From contig JAFDDH010000082.1 of assembly GCA_019310975.1 (NCBI GenBank), positions 1 to 42,660 of the forward strand: 42,660 nucleotides of DNA. Direction: 5' to 3'. How positions within the stretch are numbered: position 1 is the first letter of the stretch; each line of letters opens with the position of its first letter. Below the pieces are notes generated by a model. The model worked only from the letters and a program-made list of their open reading frames with translations, ran no database searches and was not told the DNA's origin. The position numbers were made by a program, and so were the translations under genes. Positions 10,463 through 19,764 of this stretch are shown here, piece by piece. Source of the stretch: Deltaproteobacteria bacterium (GTDB lineage Bacteria > Myxococcota_A > UBA9160 > UBA4427).

Positions 10463-11437
10463 TCACTCGACCTGGCGCAAGAACTCCGACAGCCCGTAGC
10501 CCACCTGATCGCCGCAGCGCCACTCCGTCATCCCCTCGCCGATGTGGGTCATCATGTCGCCACGCCGATTGCGAAGTGGAATGAAGCCCTTGACGTCGCC
10601 GCGGATATCGAGAGTCTCTCCGTCGTGGGTCTTCAGGCGCACGTTGAGGGCGCTGTGGTAGAGGCCGTTCTCCTCGTACTCGACATCGATCTCCGCGTCG
10701 GTGATGAGCACGAGCTCTCCGTCGCGCACGAGCACGCCACCGCGCCGCACGTGGTCCTTATCGCGGGCTAGGACGGAGACCATCGCGCCGAAGTTCGGGC
10801 CAAAGTTCATGGTGAGCCACTCGTAGCGCTCGATGGCTTGCCAATGGCGCGGGCCCCACGAGTGGTCGCGCAGACCGTATCCATCGATGTGAAGACTCTC
10901 GTCGTCGATGTGGATCGTCCCCTTCACCGCCATATGCTGCTCGTAGTGGGCCTTGGCGAATTGGTGCTCGGCGTCCTCGGGCGATTCATCTTTGTTCTTC
11001 GTGCCGCCGTACATCGGGCCGCTCGCGGTGTGCACGAGATCGATCTGGACCTCCCGGCGCGGGCTTTCCTCGAATGCTCTGGAGGGATCCGCCATGGCTC
11101 GCGGCTCCTTCAGCTCGGCGAGGCGCCCGCTGAAGGTGGTGCGCAGGCGCTCGGTGGGCTCCTCGACCTCGAAGCGCAGGCCACCCGCGTCGAAGCCGTC
11201 GTTGTCGTCGATGGGCGCGCGATTGAAGGTGAAGAGCACGCGGCCGTCGGCCATGAAGAGACAGACGGTCATCTCCGCTCGGCCCTCGTTGGCGCGGTTG
11301 CCGAGCCGCACGAAGCCGCCGATTCCCTGCTCGGGATCGAAGAAGTTGAAGTACATGCTTTCGTTGAAGTTGGGCTCGGGGCCGAGGGGGTGCGTGAAGT
11401 CGTCCTCCGGGACGAGATTGCCGACGATCTTTGCCAT
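10463..11437 (-). CDS. CrtC/AttH lipocalin-like protein (DUF7064/DUF7065 type)
   Basis: A 324-residue protein without signal peptide or membrane segments. It has two beta-rich halves, the second containing GYGLRDHSWGPRHWQAIERY, which matches the signature of hydroxyneurosporene-synthase/AttH-like lipocalin proteins found in terpenoid and steroid catabolic gene sets. The ATG at 11437 is preceded by AGGAGA at a good distance, which decides it over upstream in-frame starts. It converges on the zinc dehydrogenase (30-base gap) and diverges from topA. A hydrophobic-ligand or hydratase-like role is possible; the specific function is unknown. Confidence 0.7.
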   Translation of the reverse strand: MAKIVGNLVPEDDFTHPLGPEPNFNESMYFNFFDPEQGIGGFVRLGNRANEGRAEMTVCLFMADGRVLFTFNRAPIDDNDGFDAGGLRFEVEEPTERLRTTFSGRLAELKEPRAMADPSRAFEESPRREVQIDLVHTASGPMYGGTKNKDESPEDAEHQFAKAHYEQHMAVKGTIHIDDESLHIDGYGLRDHSWGPRHWQAIERYEWLTMNFGPNFGAMVSVLARDKDHVRRGGVLVRDGELVLITDAEIDVEYEENGLYHSALNVRLKTHDGETLDIRGDVKGFIPLRNRRGDMMTHIGEGMTEWRCGDQVGYGLSEFLRQVE

Positions 11438-11906
11438 CCGAGGTCTCCTGCAGGGGGGGCAGGGATGCGCGCTGCGCGCCTCGCCCCGGCGGAATTCCAG
11501 CTTCGCGGAAGCCCGCGGCGCGGTCAATCGAATCGGCCGCGCGCCGGGCGCCCACCCCGACAGGGTTGGGCTCTGTCAGGTTGCCAGGTCGGGGTGTGTC
11601 CTAACCCCATCAAGCTATCTCAGGACACTCTGCTGAAATTTTTTTTGGTCTGGTGATTCGACCCCATCCATATGGTGAGGCGTTGATCAGAAGCCGACCG
11701 CGGCCGCCACAGTCCCTCTGCCTCCGGGGCGAGACGAAATCGCGATGCGCTGAAAAGCGTGCTTCACCCGTGGGGCGATTTTTCTCTGCCGTGAGTGTTG
11801 TGCTACACGGGTCCGCCTTGGGATCGCTGGCGGCGCGTGAATTTACAGCCTGCTCTCAAGAAAGTTGGTTCTGCTTCCGATCGGCGCCTTGTCGACCAGG
11901 GGGAAC
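11438..11906. promoter_or_regulatory. Divergent gap upstream of topA with nested inverted repeats
   Basis: About 470 bases with no convincing gene. It contains CACCCCGAC at 11553-11561 paired with GTCGGGGTG at 11588-11596 (perfect 9 bp), then GTGTCCT at 11596-11602 paired with AGGACAC at 11622-11628 (perfect 7 bp), then a run of eight T at 11639-11646. The second stem plus T-run looks terminator-like, but ten bases separate them. Promoters for topA and for the lipocalin-like gene must lie in this region. Confidence 0.45.
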
Positions 11907-14717
11907 ATGGGAAAGTCGCTCGTCATAGTCGAGTCGCCGGCCAAGGCGCGGACCATCAACAAATATCTCGGGCGCGACTTCATCGTGAAGTCGAGCGTCG
12001 GGCACATCCGCGATCTGCCCGTCTCGGGCTCCGGCAAGAAGGTCGACGGCAAGGCGCGCGCCAAGGCTGCTGCCTACACACGCGCGCTGCCCCCGAAGAA
12101 GCGAGCGGCACACAAGAAGAAGAAGGCGCGGCAGGCGCTGATCGCGCGCATGGGTGTGGATCCCGAGAAGGGCTGGAAGGCGAATTACGAGGTCCTGCCC
12201 GGCAAGGAGAAGGTGGTCACGGAGCTGCGGCGCCTCGCCAAGGATGCCGACACCGTCTATCTGGCCACGGATCTAGATCGCGAGGGCGAAGCCATCGCCT
12301 GGCATCTGCGCGAGGTGATCGGTGGCGCCGACTCGCGCTTCAAGCGCGTCGTATTCAACGAGATCACGAAGTCGGCCATCCGGCAGGCCTTCGAGGAGCC
12401 GGGCTCGATCGACCAGGCCAGGGTCAACGCTCAGCAGGCGCGGCGTTTCCTCGACCGCGTGGTGGGTTATATGCTTTCGCCGCTGCTCTGGTCAAAGGTG
12501 GCTCGGGGGCTCTCGGCCGGCCGCGTGCAGTCGGTGGCGGTGCGTCTGCTCGTCGAGCGCGAGCGAGAGATCCACGCCTTCGTGCCCGAAGAGTTCTGGG
12601 AGCTCTACGCCGATACCGTGCGGCCCGAGACCGGCGAGCCGCTGCGCCTGCAGGCAATGAAGCGGGCGGGCGAGGAGTTTCGCCCGACGAGCCAGGCGGA
12701 CACGGACGCCGCAATGGCGGTGCTGCGCGAGCACGGACTCGAGGTCGCCGAGCGCAACGACAAGCCCACGAAGACGAAGCCCTCGGCGCCGTACATCACT
12801 TCGACCCTACAGCAGGCCGCCAGCACGCGACTCGGCTTCAGTGTGAAGAAGACGATGATGTTGGCCCAGCGCCTCTACGAGGCGGGCCACATCACCTACA
12901 TGCGAACCGACTCGACGAACCTATCCGCCGAGGCCGTGCAGGCATGTCGAGAGCATATCGACGAACACTACGGCGAACGCTACCTGCCCGAGGAGGCGCT
13001 CAGCTACGCCAGCAGCGACGGCGCCCAGGAGGCCCACGAGGCCATCCGGCCCTCGAATGTCAATGTAGAGCCCGGCAGCATCGGCAAGCTCGAGCGCGAC
13101 CAGCAGCGTGTTTACGAGATGATCTGGAAGCAGTTCGTCGCCTGTCAGATGCCGCCGGCCGAGTATCTCAGTACAAACGTCGTCGTTCGCGCTGGCGATT
13201 TCGAGCTGCGCAAGCGCGGCCGCATCCTCGTCTTCGACGGCTATACGAAGGTGCAGCCGCCCACGGGCAAGGGCGACAAGAACGGACCTCTACCCGACGT
13301 GCAGGTCGGCGAGGTGCTGAAGTTGGTCCAGCTCGACCCGGTCCAGCACTTCACGAAGCCGCCGCCGCGCTATGGCGAGGCCAGCCTGGTCAAGGAGCTC
13401 GAGAAGCGCGGCATTGGCCGTCCGTCGACGTACGCATCGATCATCTCGACGATCCAGGACCGCGGCTACGTGCGCCTCGAGAATAGGCGTTTCCATGCCG
13501 AGAAGATCGGCGACATCGTGATCGAGCGACTGGTGGAGAATTTTGGCGAGCTGATGGACTTCGGCTTCACGGCGGAGCTCGAGGAATCGCTCGATGAGAT
13601 TGCCATTGGCAAGAAGAATTGGAAGAACGTTCTCAGCGAGTTCTACAAGGATTTCAAGGCCAAGATCGAAGAAGCCGGCGCCGAGACGGGCGGCATGCGG
13701 ACCAATGAGCCAACCGATACCGACATCGACTGCCCCGCGTGCGGTCGTGCACTGCAGGTGCGTACCGCCTCCACCGGTGTCTTTCTCGGATGCTCCGGCT
13801 ACGCGCTCCCACCCAAGGAGCGCTGCAAGAGCACGATCAACTTGATCCCCGGCGAAGAGGCCGTGAGTGCCGATGCCGAGGATCAGGAGGAAGGCGAGGC
13901 GCGGCTATTGCTCGAGCGGCGCCATTGTCCCAAATGCAAGACGTCGATGGACAGCTACCTGATCGACGAGACCCGCAAACTTCACATCTGCGGCAACAAC
14001 CCCGACTGCGCCGGCTTCGAGGTGGAGCAGGGGCAGTTCGTCATCAAGGGCTATGACGGTCCGGTTCTCGAGTGTGATAAGTGTGGGGCGGACATGCAGC
14101 TGAAGTCCGGCCGCTTTGGCAAGTATTTCGGTTGCACCAGAGACGAGTGCAAGAACACGCGCAAGCTGCTCCGCAGCGGAGAGCCGGCGCCGCCGAAGGT
14201 CGACCCCATCCCCATGCCGCACTTGCTCTGCGAAAAGTGCGACGACTTCTATCTACTGCGGGATGGAGCGGCCGGCATCTTCTTGGCGGCGAGCCAGTTT
14301 CCCAAGCATCGCGAGACGCGCGCGCCGCTGGTGGAAGAGATCGTCGTCGTGCAGGACCAGCTCGACGACAAATACAGATTCCTGGCCGATGCGCCCGGCG
14401 CGGATCCGGAAGGCAATAAGGCGATGGTTCGTTTCCTTCGCAAGACGAAGGAGCAGTACGTGATGACCGAGGTCGATGGCAAGGCCACCGGTTGGCGCGC
14501 GTATATGCGCGACGGGCGCTGGGTCGAGGAGATCCCGGAGAAGAAGAAGGCGCCCGGACGCAAGGTGGCGGCCAAGACCAAGACGCCGCGCAAGCGAAAG
14601 GGCAGCGCGGCCAAATCACCCGGGCGCGCCGTCGGTGTCAGCAAGAGCGGCCGCTCCGGCTCCAAAACCGCGCGCAAGCGGGCCAAAACGACACGCAAAC
14701 GCGCCGCCAGCAGGTAG
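11907..14717 (+). CDS. topA: DNA topoisomerase I (type IA)
   Basis: Relaxes negatively supercoiled DNA by single-strand passage. 936 residues from ATG at 11907, preceded by GGGGGAAC. The TOPRIM domain begins [14 protein letters not shown] and contains [15 protein letters not shown]; the active-site Tyr is in [11 protein letters not shown] (about residue 331); [19 protein letters not shown] is also typical. Three C-terminal zinc-ribbon units are visible (starting CPACGR, CPKCKT, CDKCGA); a fourth, starting CEKCDD, lacks its second Cys pair. The last 60 or so residues form a Lys/Arg/Ala-rich tail like eukaryotic H1, as seen in some high-GC bacterial TopA proteins, probably for processivity. A start 14 codons earlier (11865) is open but lacks family sequence. 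Confidence 0.97.
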   Translation: MGKSLVIVESPAKARTINKYLGRDFIVKSSVGHIRDLPVSGSGKKVDGKARAKAAAYTRALPPKKRAAHKKKKARQALIARMGVDPEKGWKANYEVLPGKEKVVTELRRLAKDADTVYLATDLDREGEAIAWHLREVIGGADSRFKRVVFNEITKSAIRQAFEEPGSIDQARVNAQQARRFLDRVVGYMLSPLLWSKVARGLSAGRVQSVAVRLLVEREREIHAFVPEEFWELYADTVRPETGEPLRLQAMKRAGEEFRPTSQADTDAAMAVLREHGLEVAERNDKPTKTKPSAPYITSTLQQAASTRLGFSVKKTMMLAQRLYEAGHITYMRTDSTNLSAEAVQACREHIDEHYGERYLPEEALSYASSDGAQEAHEAIRPSNVNVEPGSIGKLERDQQRVYEMIWKQFVACQMPPAEYLSTNVVVRAGDFELRKRGRILVFDGYTKVQPPTGKGDKNGPLPDVQVGEVLKLVQLDPVQHFTKPPPRYGEASLVKELEKRGIGRPSTYASIISTIQDRGYVRLENRRFHAEKIGDIVIERLVENFGELMDFGFTAELEESLDEIAIGKKNWKNVLSEFYKDFKAKIEEAGAETGGMRTNEPTDTDIDCPACGRALQVRTASTGVFLGCSGYALPPKERCKSTINLIPGEEAVSADAEDQEEGEARLLLERRHCPKCKTSMDSYLIDETRKLHICGNNPDCAGFEVEQGQFVIKGYDGPVLECDKCGADMQLKSGRFGKYFGCTRDECKNTRKLLRSGEPAPPKVDPIPMPHLLCEKCDDFYLLRDGAAGIFLAASQFPKHRETRAPLVEEIVVVQDQLDDKYRFLADAPGADPEGNKAMVRFLRKTKEQYVMTEVDGKATGWRAYMRDGRWVEEIPEKKKAPGRKVAAKTKTPRKRKGSAAKSPGRAVGVSKSGRSGSKTARKRAKTTRKRAASR

Positions 14718-14884
14718 CGCGCAGCACCTATGCAAGCTCTCTTTGCCCCCGGGGCCGAGGCTGCTCTGAGCGCGCTCGTCGCGCCGTCGCATCCCTGCAG
14801 CTTCCTTGTGATAGCAAGCGCCAATACGCGGTGATATGGTGGGCTGTCCGTCGCGGCTCAAGCCGACGGGCTGCTGCTGGGTGG
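14718..14884. other. Gap between topA and the histidine kinase gene
   Basis: 167 bases with no supported gene. A 34-codon open frame from ATG at 14730 has no family resemblance or good ribosome-binding site. A CCCCGGGG palindrome near 14755 could form a weak hairpin but has no T-tract. Confidence 0.3.
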
Positions 14885-15994
14885 ATGATGGACCGCGTAT
14901 TCGATCGCGTTCTGCTGGCGAGGCATATCGCGCTCTCGACGGGTGCGATCGCCGCGTATTTGTTCCGGACTGAGCTCCGGATCGGCTACATGGCGCTGTG
15001 GATCGTTGGGATCAGCGCCACGCTGAACTTCCTCGCCTACGTGTTTCGCACCCGGCCCGGGCTCGCGAAGTTCTGCATGTTCGCATCCCCAGTAATCGGT
15101 GTGACGGGATGGACGGCGCTGGTGGCGGTCACCAATGGCGTGGCGTCGCCCTTCGTCGCTGGCCTCTGGCTCGAGATCGTGCTCTCGGCCATGGCGCTGC
15201 AACTGGGTGGGATCGTCACAGTGACTCTCGCTTGCGTGGCGGGTCTCTGGATCCAGCAGGGCTGGGTCGGTCTGGCCGGAAGCTGGCTCCCGATGGTGCT
15301 GCAATCGGGATTCCTGGTGGGCATGGGAGCCGCGACCTATCTCGTGACCCGTCGTTGGCTGCATCGGCAGGATGCCATGGCGCAGGAGAGTGTGGCGCTC
15401 GAAAAGCGGCTCGACACGCTGACGCGGCAGCTCGAGGACGAGCGCGTGGTCGCCGCTCTGGGTGAGAACGTGGCCCGCCTCGCGCACGGGCTCAAGAACA
15501 CTGTTCACAGTCTGCGCGGCTTCTCGATGCTGATCGAGCCGAGGCTCGCCGAGGCGAGTGAGGCGACGACCGCACTGCGGGGCCTGCGCTCCGCGATCGA
15601 TGACCTCGAGTCCCTCGCGCATCTGACGCTGGGCTCCGGCACCGGGGCCACGTTCACACCGGCGGCTGATGAGCGGACCGCCGATCAAGATTCCGCGCTG
15701 GAAGCGATGGGCGGGGAGGGCCACGGTCTACTCGAGAGCTATGTGAAGGACGGCACCCTCCACGTCGTCGTGGCCGACGATGGAGAGGGCTTCCGTGACA
15801 CCGATCCCGGCGAGATCTTCAAGCCGGGCTTCACCACCAAGGCGAGCGGCAGCGGCTACGGGCTCTTCCTCGCGCGGCGCATTCTCGAGGAGCACGGGGG
15901 GCGCATCGTCGCCCGTCCGCGCCCCGATGGCGGCGCCCTCATTGAGCTCTGTCTGCCCGTCGAGCCGCCGGGTGAGAGCTCGTCGGTCCACTGA
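14885..15994 (+). CDS. Membrane-bound histidine kinase with missing N-box
   Basis: Sensor kinase of 369 residues. The first 160 residues hold about five or six hydrophobic helices with short loops, and no large periplasmic domain. A coiled linker follows (VALEKRLDTLTRQLEDERVV), then an NtrB-like H-box, RLAHGLKNTVHSLRGF, with the phospho-acceptor His near 201. The ATPase domain has the G1 box VADDGEGF (near 298), the F box FKPGFTTK and the G2 box GSGYGLFLARRILEEHGG. The N-box Asn that holds Mg-ATP is not visible; the matching stretch reads DSALEAMGG and the H-to-N interval is about 30 residues short. It precedes the NtrC-type regulator by 18 bases, so the pair is one two-component system. Confidence 0.85.
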   Translation: MMDRVFDRVLLARHIALSTGAIAAYLFRTELRIGYMALWIVGISATLNFLAYVFRTRPGLAKFCMFASPVIGVTGWTALVAVTNGVASPFVAGLWLEIVLSAMALQLGGIVTVTLACVAGLWIQQGWVGLAGSWLPMVLQSGFLVGMGAATYLVTRRWLHRQDAMAQESVALEKRLDTLTRQLEDERVVAALGENVARLAHGLKNTVHSLRGFSMLIEPRLAEASEATTALRGLRSAIDDLESLAHLTLGSGTGATFTPAADERTADQDSALEAMGGEGHGLLESYVKDGTLHVVVADDGEGFRDTDPGEIFKPGFTTKASGSGYGLFLARRILEEHGGRIVARPRPDGGALIELCLPVEPPGESSSVH

Positions 15995-16012
15995 TGCGAG
16001 GTCATTGAATCC

Positions 16013-17341
16013 TTGGCGACTCACGTCCTCATCGTCGACGATGAGCGTTCGGCGTGCGCCTACCTTCGGGCCCTGCTCGAGGAGCGCGGCTTCGAGGTGC
16101 GTGCCACGACCGATGGCATCGAGGCGCTGATCGCGCTGGAGGCCGGCGCCTACGACCTCGTCATCTCCGACATCCGGATGCCGAAGATGGATGGACTCGA
16201 GCTGCTCACCCACCTGCGCCAGCGCTGGCCTGAGCTGCCGGTGATCATGCTGACCGCCAATGACGACGTCTCCGACGTCGTCCAGGCCGTACACCTCGGT
16301 GCGGTCAACTACCTCGTCAAGCCGTCGGCTCCGGCCGTCCTTGGCGCGGCGGTCGACAAGGCTCTTGCGGCGCGCCCCGCAATCAGCGAGCGAGCCAGGT
16401 CGGTGCCCGAACTCGTCGGCCAGAGCAAGGCCATCGTCGAAGTTCGCCACCGTGTGGTGCTCGCCGCACGCAGCGATGTACACGTGATGATCACGGGCGA
16501 TACCGGGACCGGGAAGGAGCTGGTCTCGCGCGCGATCCACGCCTACTCGGGGCTGGCGAATGGAGCCTTCGTCGCGCACAACTGCGCGCTGGCGCCGCAT
16601 GAGCTCTTCGAGAGCGAGTTCTTTGGGCACACCAAGGGCTCATTCACCGGGGCCGATCGCGACCATGTCGGTCTGCTTCGTCAGGCGGACGGTGGCGTAA
16701 TCTTCCTGGACGAGCTCGAGACGATGCCACCGGCCCACCAGGCCAAGCTGCTGCGGGTGATCGACGATGGCGAGGTCCGGCCCGTGGGTGCCGAGCGCAG
16801 TCATGTGGTGTCGGTGCGATTCCTGGCGGCGACGAACCGGGATCCGCGCACGATGATGGCCGAGCAGACCTTGCGTGATGATCTCTATTACCGGCTGCGC
16901 GGCATCGAGATCCAGCTGCCGACCCTGCGTGAGCGGCACGAGGACATTCCGCTCCTGGCCGAGCACTTCGCCGGGCCCGATCACGTGGGCTTCACGGCGG
17001 ACGCCATGGAGGCGCTGATCCGAGCGCCCTGGCCCGGCAACGTTCGTCAGCTGCGCAATATCGTCCAGGGCGCGCGCGCCGCGTCGGCCGGAGGCCGTAT
17101 CGGTCTCAGCCACCTCTCCCTCGAGAGCATGGATCTAGCCGACGACCTGCGCGCAGGTACGGCCGGGGAGGCGGCCGGGGACTCGCGGCTTCCGCATGGG
17201 CTCACATTGCGCGAGCTCGAGCGCCGGGCCATCGCCCAGACCCTCGAGGACTGCGATGGCAATCGGACCCGCGCCGCGAAGGTGCTCGACATCGACCGCT
17301 CCACGCTGAGACGCAAGATCCAGGAGTACGGGATCGATTGA
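16013..17341 (+). CDS. NtrC-family sigma-54-dependent response regulator
   Basis: 442 residues in three domains. The receiver (1-120) has the acidic pair DD at 9-10, phospho-acceptor Asp53 (VISDIRMPKMDG) and Lys103. The AAA+ domain has Walker A GDTGTGKE (162-169), the sigma-54 loop GSFTGA (209-214; the usual form is GAFTGA), Walker B VIFLDELE (229-236) and the R-finger region around WPGNVRQLRNIV. The C-terminal Fis-type helix-turn-helix ends NRTRAAKVLDIDRSTLRRKI. The start is a TTG at 16013 because no ATG or GTG precedes the first beta strand, with GAGGT twelve bases upstream. It would activate sigma-54 promoters when phosphorylated by the kinase just upstream. Confidence 0.95.
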   Translation: MATHVLIVDDERSACAYLRALLEERGFEVRATTDGIEALIALEAGAYDLVISDIRMPKMDGLELLTHLRQRWPELPVIMLTANDDVSDVVQAVHLGAVNYLVKPSAPAVLGAAVDKALAARPAISERARSVPELVGQSKAIVEVRHRVVLAARSDVHVMITGDTGTGKELVSRAIHAYSGLANGAFVAHNCALAPHELFESEFFGHTKGSFTGADRDHVGLLRQADGGVIFLDELETMPPAHQAKLLRVIDDGEVRPVGAERSHVVSVRFLAATNRDPRTMMAEQTLRDDLYYRLRGIEIQLPTLRERHEDIPLLAEHFAGPDHVGFTADAMEALIRAPWPGNVRQLRNIVQGARAASAGGRIGLSHLSLESMDLADDLRAGTAGEAAGDSRLPHGLTLRELERRAIAQTLEDCDGNRTRAAKVLDIDRSTLRRKIQEYGID

Positions 17342-17349
17342 TCCCTCCC

Positions 17350-17364
17350 GCCGGCTGGCCCGGC
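17350..17364. terminator. GC hairpin between convergent genes
   Basis: GCCGG and CCGGC flank a 5-base loop in the 50-base gap where the NtrC-type gene and the lipoate-ligase-like gene end. There is no T-tract, so an intrinsic terminator role is weak. Confidence 0.2.
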
Positions 17365-17390
17365 GCGGACGAACTCGACGGCTCCACGGC

Positions 17391-18221
17391 TCAGTCTGGA
17401 GCCGGGCCCACCGCCACGGTCTTCGTGCCGAGCGGGCTGTGCGCATCCGTCGATCGGTCGCCCGCCGGCTCGTGCCATGACATGAGCTCGTCTGCGCGGG
17501 CGAGAGTGGCCGCGTCGAAGCACGCCCATTCCGGGGCGTGCGTGATCCGCAGCTCCTCGACGAGGGCCTCTCGGATCGTTCCGGGTGTGGCGCCGGTCGC
17601 GACGTCGGCCACCGCGCCCGCACTGGCGGGATCCCACTCGAGCTCGAGGGCGCGGTAGACCGGCCCGAGTACTTCGCGTACCCGATTCGCATCCTCGGCG
17701 ACGATCACGCCGCCCACGTGCGCCGCACCGCGGATCACTCGCTGTCCCACGCCCATCAGCTTGATGCTTCCGCCCGCGTTCACGCTGTACTGGCCCGGGC
17801 AATACTCGCCGGCTACCTCTCCGACGCGGGCGTCCACGCCGATGCGGGTCAGCGCGGCAGCCACCCATGCCGAGAGCTGCTCGAAGCGCGCGCGGATCCC
17901 GTCGCGTGGCCGCTCGTCGGGAATCGCCCACGAGAAGGCCAGGCAGCCGCGGTGAAAGAGCGCCGCGTGGCCGCCCGCGAGCCGCAGCACGGCTCCACAT
18001 CCGTGTGCGCGTGCGGTCTCCAACGCCGAGGCGAAGCCGGGCCGCCGGGCATCGAGGAGCGAGAAGACCACGATGTCATCGGGTACATAGAGCCGCAGGC
18101 TCTCGGGCCACGCGCCCTCGGCCACGCGTCGCAGCAGTGCGTGGGTGACGGCCGTGTCGTAGACCGGCCGGCCCGGGAAGCGCTCGTCCAGGAGCTTGAG
18201 GGGGCGGCGGCCGCGATCAAT
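17391..18221 (-). CDS. Lipoate-protein ligase A-like (BPL/LplA/LipB fold) protein
   Basis: About 276 residues if read from 18221. Family features are RLAGGHAALFHRGCLAFSW, corresponding to the lipoyl/adenylate-binding loop, and VNAGGSIKLMGVGQRVIRGAAHVGGVIVA with the conserved Lys. It would attach lipoate or octanoate to carrier domains or be a non-ligase relative; this is not decided here. The start is odd: the first standard start is GTG at 18125, but the frame upstream reads LLDERFPGRP then VYDTAVTHALLRR, which looks like genuine LplA N-terminus. The only candidates upstream are rare codons: ATT at 18221, overlapping the previous stop as ATTGA, or ACG at 18227. It ends an operon of four minus-strand genes. 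Confidence 0.8.
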   Translation of the reverse strand: MDRGRRPLKLLDERFPGRPVYDTAVTHALLRRVAEGAWPESLRLYVPDDIVVFSLLDARRPGFASALETARAHGCGAVLRLAGGHAALFHRGCLAFSWAIPDERPRDGIRARFEQLSAWVAAALTRIGVDARVGEVAGEYCPGQYSVNAGGSIKLMGVGQRVIRGAAHVGGVIVAEDANRVREVLGPVYRALELEWDPASAGAVADVATGATPGTIREALVEELRITHAPEWACFDAATLARADELMSWHEPAGDRSTDAHSPLGTKTVAVGPAPD

Positions 18222-19254
18222 GACCGTCGTAGTGGCTCTCCTCGAGCGCGTCGAACTCGCGCTCTATGCGCGCGGCGTCCCGATGCTCTGCGATGCGCGC
18301 GCGAGCCAGCTCGCGCTGCTGCGCGAGGGCCAGCGCGGGCTGCTCGACCGTCGCCCAGTGGCTGATCTCCCGCCAGAACCCGTCGACCACCTCGTCGCCG
18401 TTGATGTGCCCGCCCTGCTGCGTGGGGAACGTCAGCCGACGGATTTCGCCCAGGTAGAGGCGCAGGGACCAGACGTGAATGAGCTCGTCCTGGCGGATGC
18501 GGTCCACGATCTCGGCGGCGCGCTCGGCCTCCGGGCGTCGCTCCGTGAAGAGCTCGGGATCGCGCAGCAGCTCCACGGTCTGCGCGAAGCCGCGCTCGGC
18601 CCGGAACTCGATCAGAAGGAGATTCAGCAGGAAGTAGATGAAGCGCGCGTGACCGTCCGAGATCGGCGGCATCCGCTCGAGCTCCGACTCCGGTCGCGCG
18701 ATGTTCTCGGGCACGACCGGCTCGGGGTAGTCGACGTCACCGAAGGCCAGATCGCGAAGCGCGAACCACATCTCATCGTGGCCGCCGATGCCCTTCTCAG
18801 GCTCGCCCCCCTCATCGAGGCCGTGCGCCTTGAGGAGCCCTCTGCCGAGATGGCCGACGGCCATCTCGCTCAGATCCTCGACGACGACGTCCTGGATCTC
18901 GGGGAAGGTCATGTCGGCCAGGATACGGCCGCGCGCTTCGATGTGACCCGTGATCGTGAGTGTGTTCCAGAGGCTCTTCCCGAGCCCCTCGCGCAGTAGC
19001 AGCTTGGACTGTGGGCCGTTGGGATAGCGAATGCCCGCGAGGAGTGAGGCGTCCGCCTTGAGCAGATCGCCGCCGCGGGCACGCAGCGCGCGCGTCCAGG
19101 CCTGCATGGCGGGCTCGCGCACTCGCATGCGCGGGGAGATGTATCGGCCCTCCGCGTCGAAGCCGCCGTGCAGTCGACGGCCGGCCTCGGAGTGGGGTGC
19201 CGAGTAGTCGTGCTCGCATAGGAGCTCTTCTTCCGAGTATTTCAGCTGGTCCAA
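18217..19254 (-). CDS. Ferritin-like (putative di-iron) protein
   Basis: 345 residues, all-helical by appearance, soluble. Candidate metal-ligand helices are DLSEMAVGHLGRG (E-x4-H), GGHDEMWFALRDLAFG, LLLIEFRAERGFAQTVELL and IRQDELIHVWSLRLYLGEI (D-E-x-x-H). The E-x-x-H type spacing fits a ferritin-like four-helix di-iron protein such as an oxygenase or desaturase relative, but I do not recognise a named family. Start TTG at 19254 is chosen because GAGGAAA lies just upstream and no ATG fits; further upstream the frame is out of character. It sits 29 bases after gloA and overlaps the lipoate-ligase-like gene. Confidence 0.6.
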   Translation of the reverse strand: MDQLKYSEEELLCEHDYSAPHSEAGRRLHGGFDAEGRYISPRMRVREPAMQAWTRALRARGGDLLKADASLLAGIRYPNGPQSKLLLREGLGKSLWNTLTITGHIEARGRILADMTFPEIQDVVVEDLSEMAVGHLGRGLLKAHGLDEGGEPEKGIGGHDEMWFALRDLAFGDVDYPEPVVPENIARPESELERMPPISDGHARFIYFLLNLLLIEFRAERGFAQTVELLRDPELFTERRPEAERAAEIVDRIRQDELIHVWSLRLYLGEIRRLTFPTQQGGHINGDEVVDGFWREISHWATVEQPALALAQQRELARARIAEHRDAARIEREFDALEESHYDGH

Positions 19255-19283
19255 TTGGTTTCCTCGCGCTTCGGCGCCATCGG

Positions 19284-19703
19284 CTACCACTCGCCCGTGT
19301 TCTCCATCGATGCCCAGGGCTCCTGAGGCGGCAGCGCACCACCCTTTTGCAGCAGCTCGACCGAGATTCCGTCCGGTGAGCGCACGAAGGCCATATGGCC
19401 GTCGCGCGGTGGCCGGTTGATCGTGACCCCGGCCTCCATCATTCGCTGGCAGAGCGCGTAGATATCCTCGACCTCGTAGGCGAGGTGACCGAAGTTGCGG
19501 CCGCCCGTGTACACCTCGCGATCCCAATTGTAGGTCAGCTCGACCTGCGCGTCGGTGTTGTCCGCTGCGCCGAGGAAGACGAGGCTGAAGCGGCCGGCCT
19601 CGACATCGATGCGCCTTTGCTCGACGAGGCCCAGCTGCTCGCAATAGAACTTCAACGAGGCGTCGAGATCGGTGACGCGGACCATCGTGTGCAGATATCG
19701 CAT
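19284..19703 (-). CDS. gloA: Lactoylglutathione lyase (glyoxalase I), VOC family
   Basis: Converts the methylglyoxal-glutathione hemithioacetal to lactoylglutathione in the cytosol. 139 residues, close to the E. coli enzyme. Metal ligands line up: His5 (RYLHTMVRV), Glu55 (AQVELTYNW), His73 (NFGHLAYEV) and Glu116 (ISVELLQKG). [17 protein letters not shown] is also typical. The short form without the extra loops points to the Ni/Co-dependent class. It lies 61 bases after the caspase-lipoprotein stop and 29 bases before the ferritin-like gene on the same strand. Confidence 0.93.
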   Translation of the reverse strand: MRYLHTMVRVTDLDASLKFYCEQLGLVEQRRIDVEAGRFSLVFLGAADNTDAQVELTYNWDREVYTGGRNFGHLAYEVEDIYALCQRMMEAGVTINRPPRDGHMAFVRSPDGISVELLQKGGALPPQEPWASMENTGEW

Positions 19704-19764
19704 TCCGCTCCCATCCTGCGCGCGCCTTCGCAGGGGCCAGAAGGCGGAGCCAGATTGGACCGGC

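Noticed and set aside
11639-11646. T8 run as an intrinsic terminator
   Set aside because: Ten bases separate the T-run from the nearest stem, so it does not have canonical form; kept only as an observation.
11653-11928. Open frame upstream of topA
   Set aside because: No ribosome-binding site, no recognisable domain, and it overlaps the topA start in another frame.
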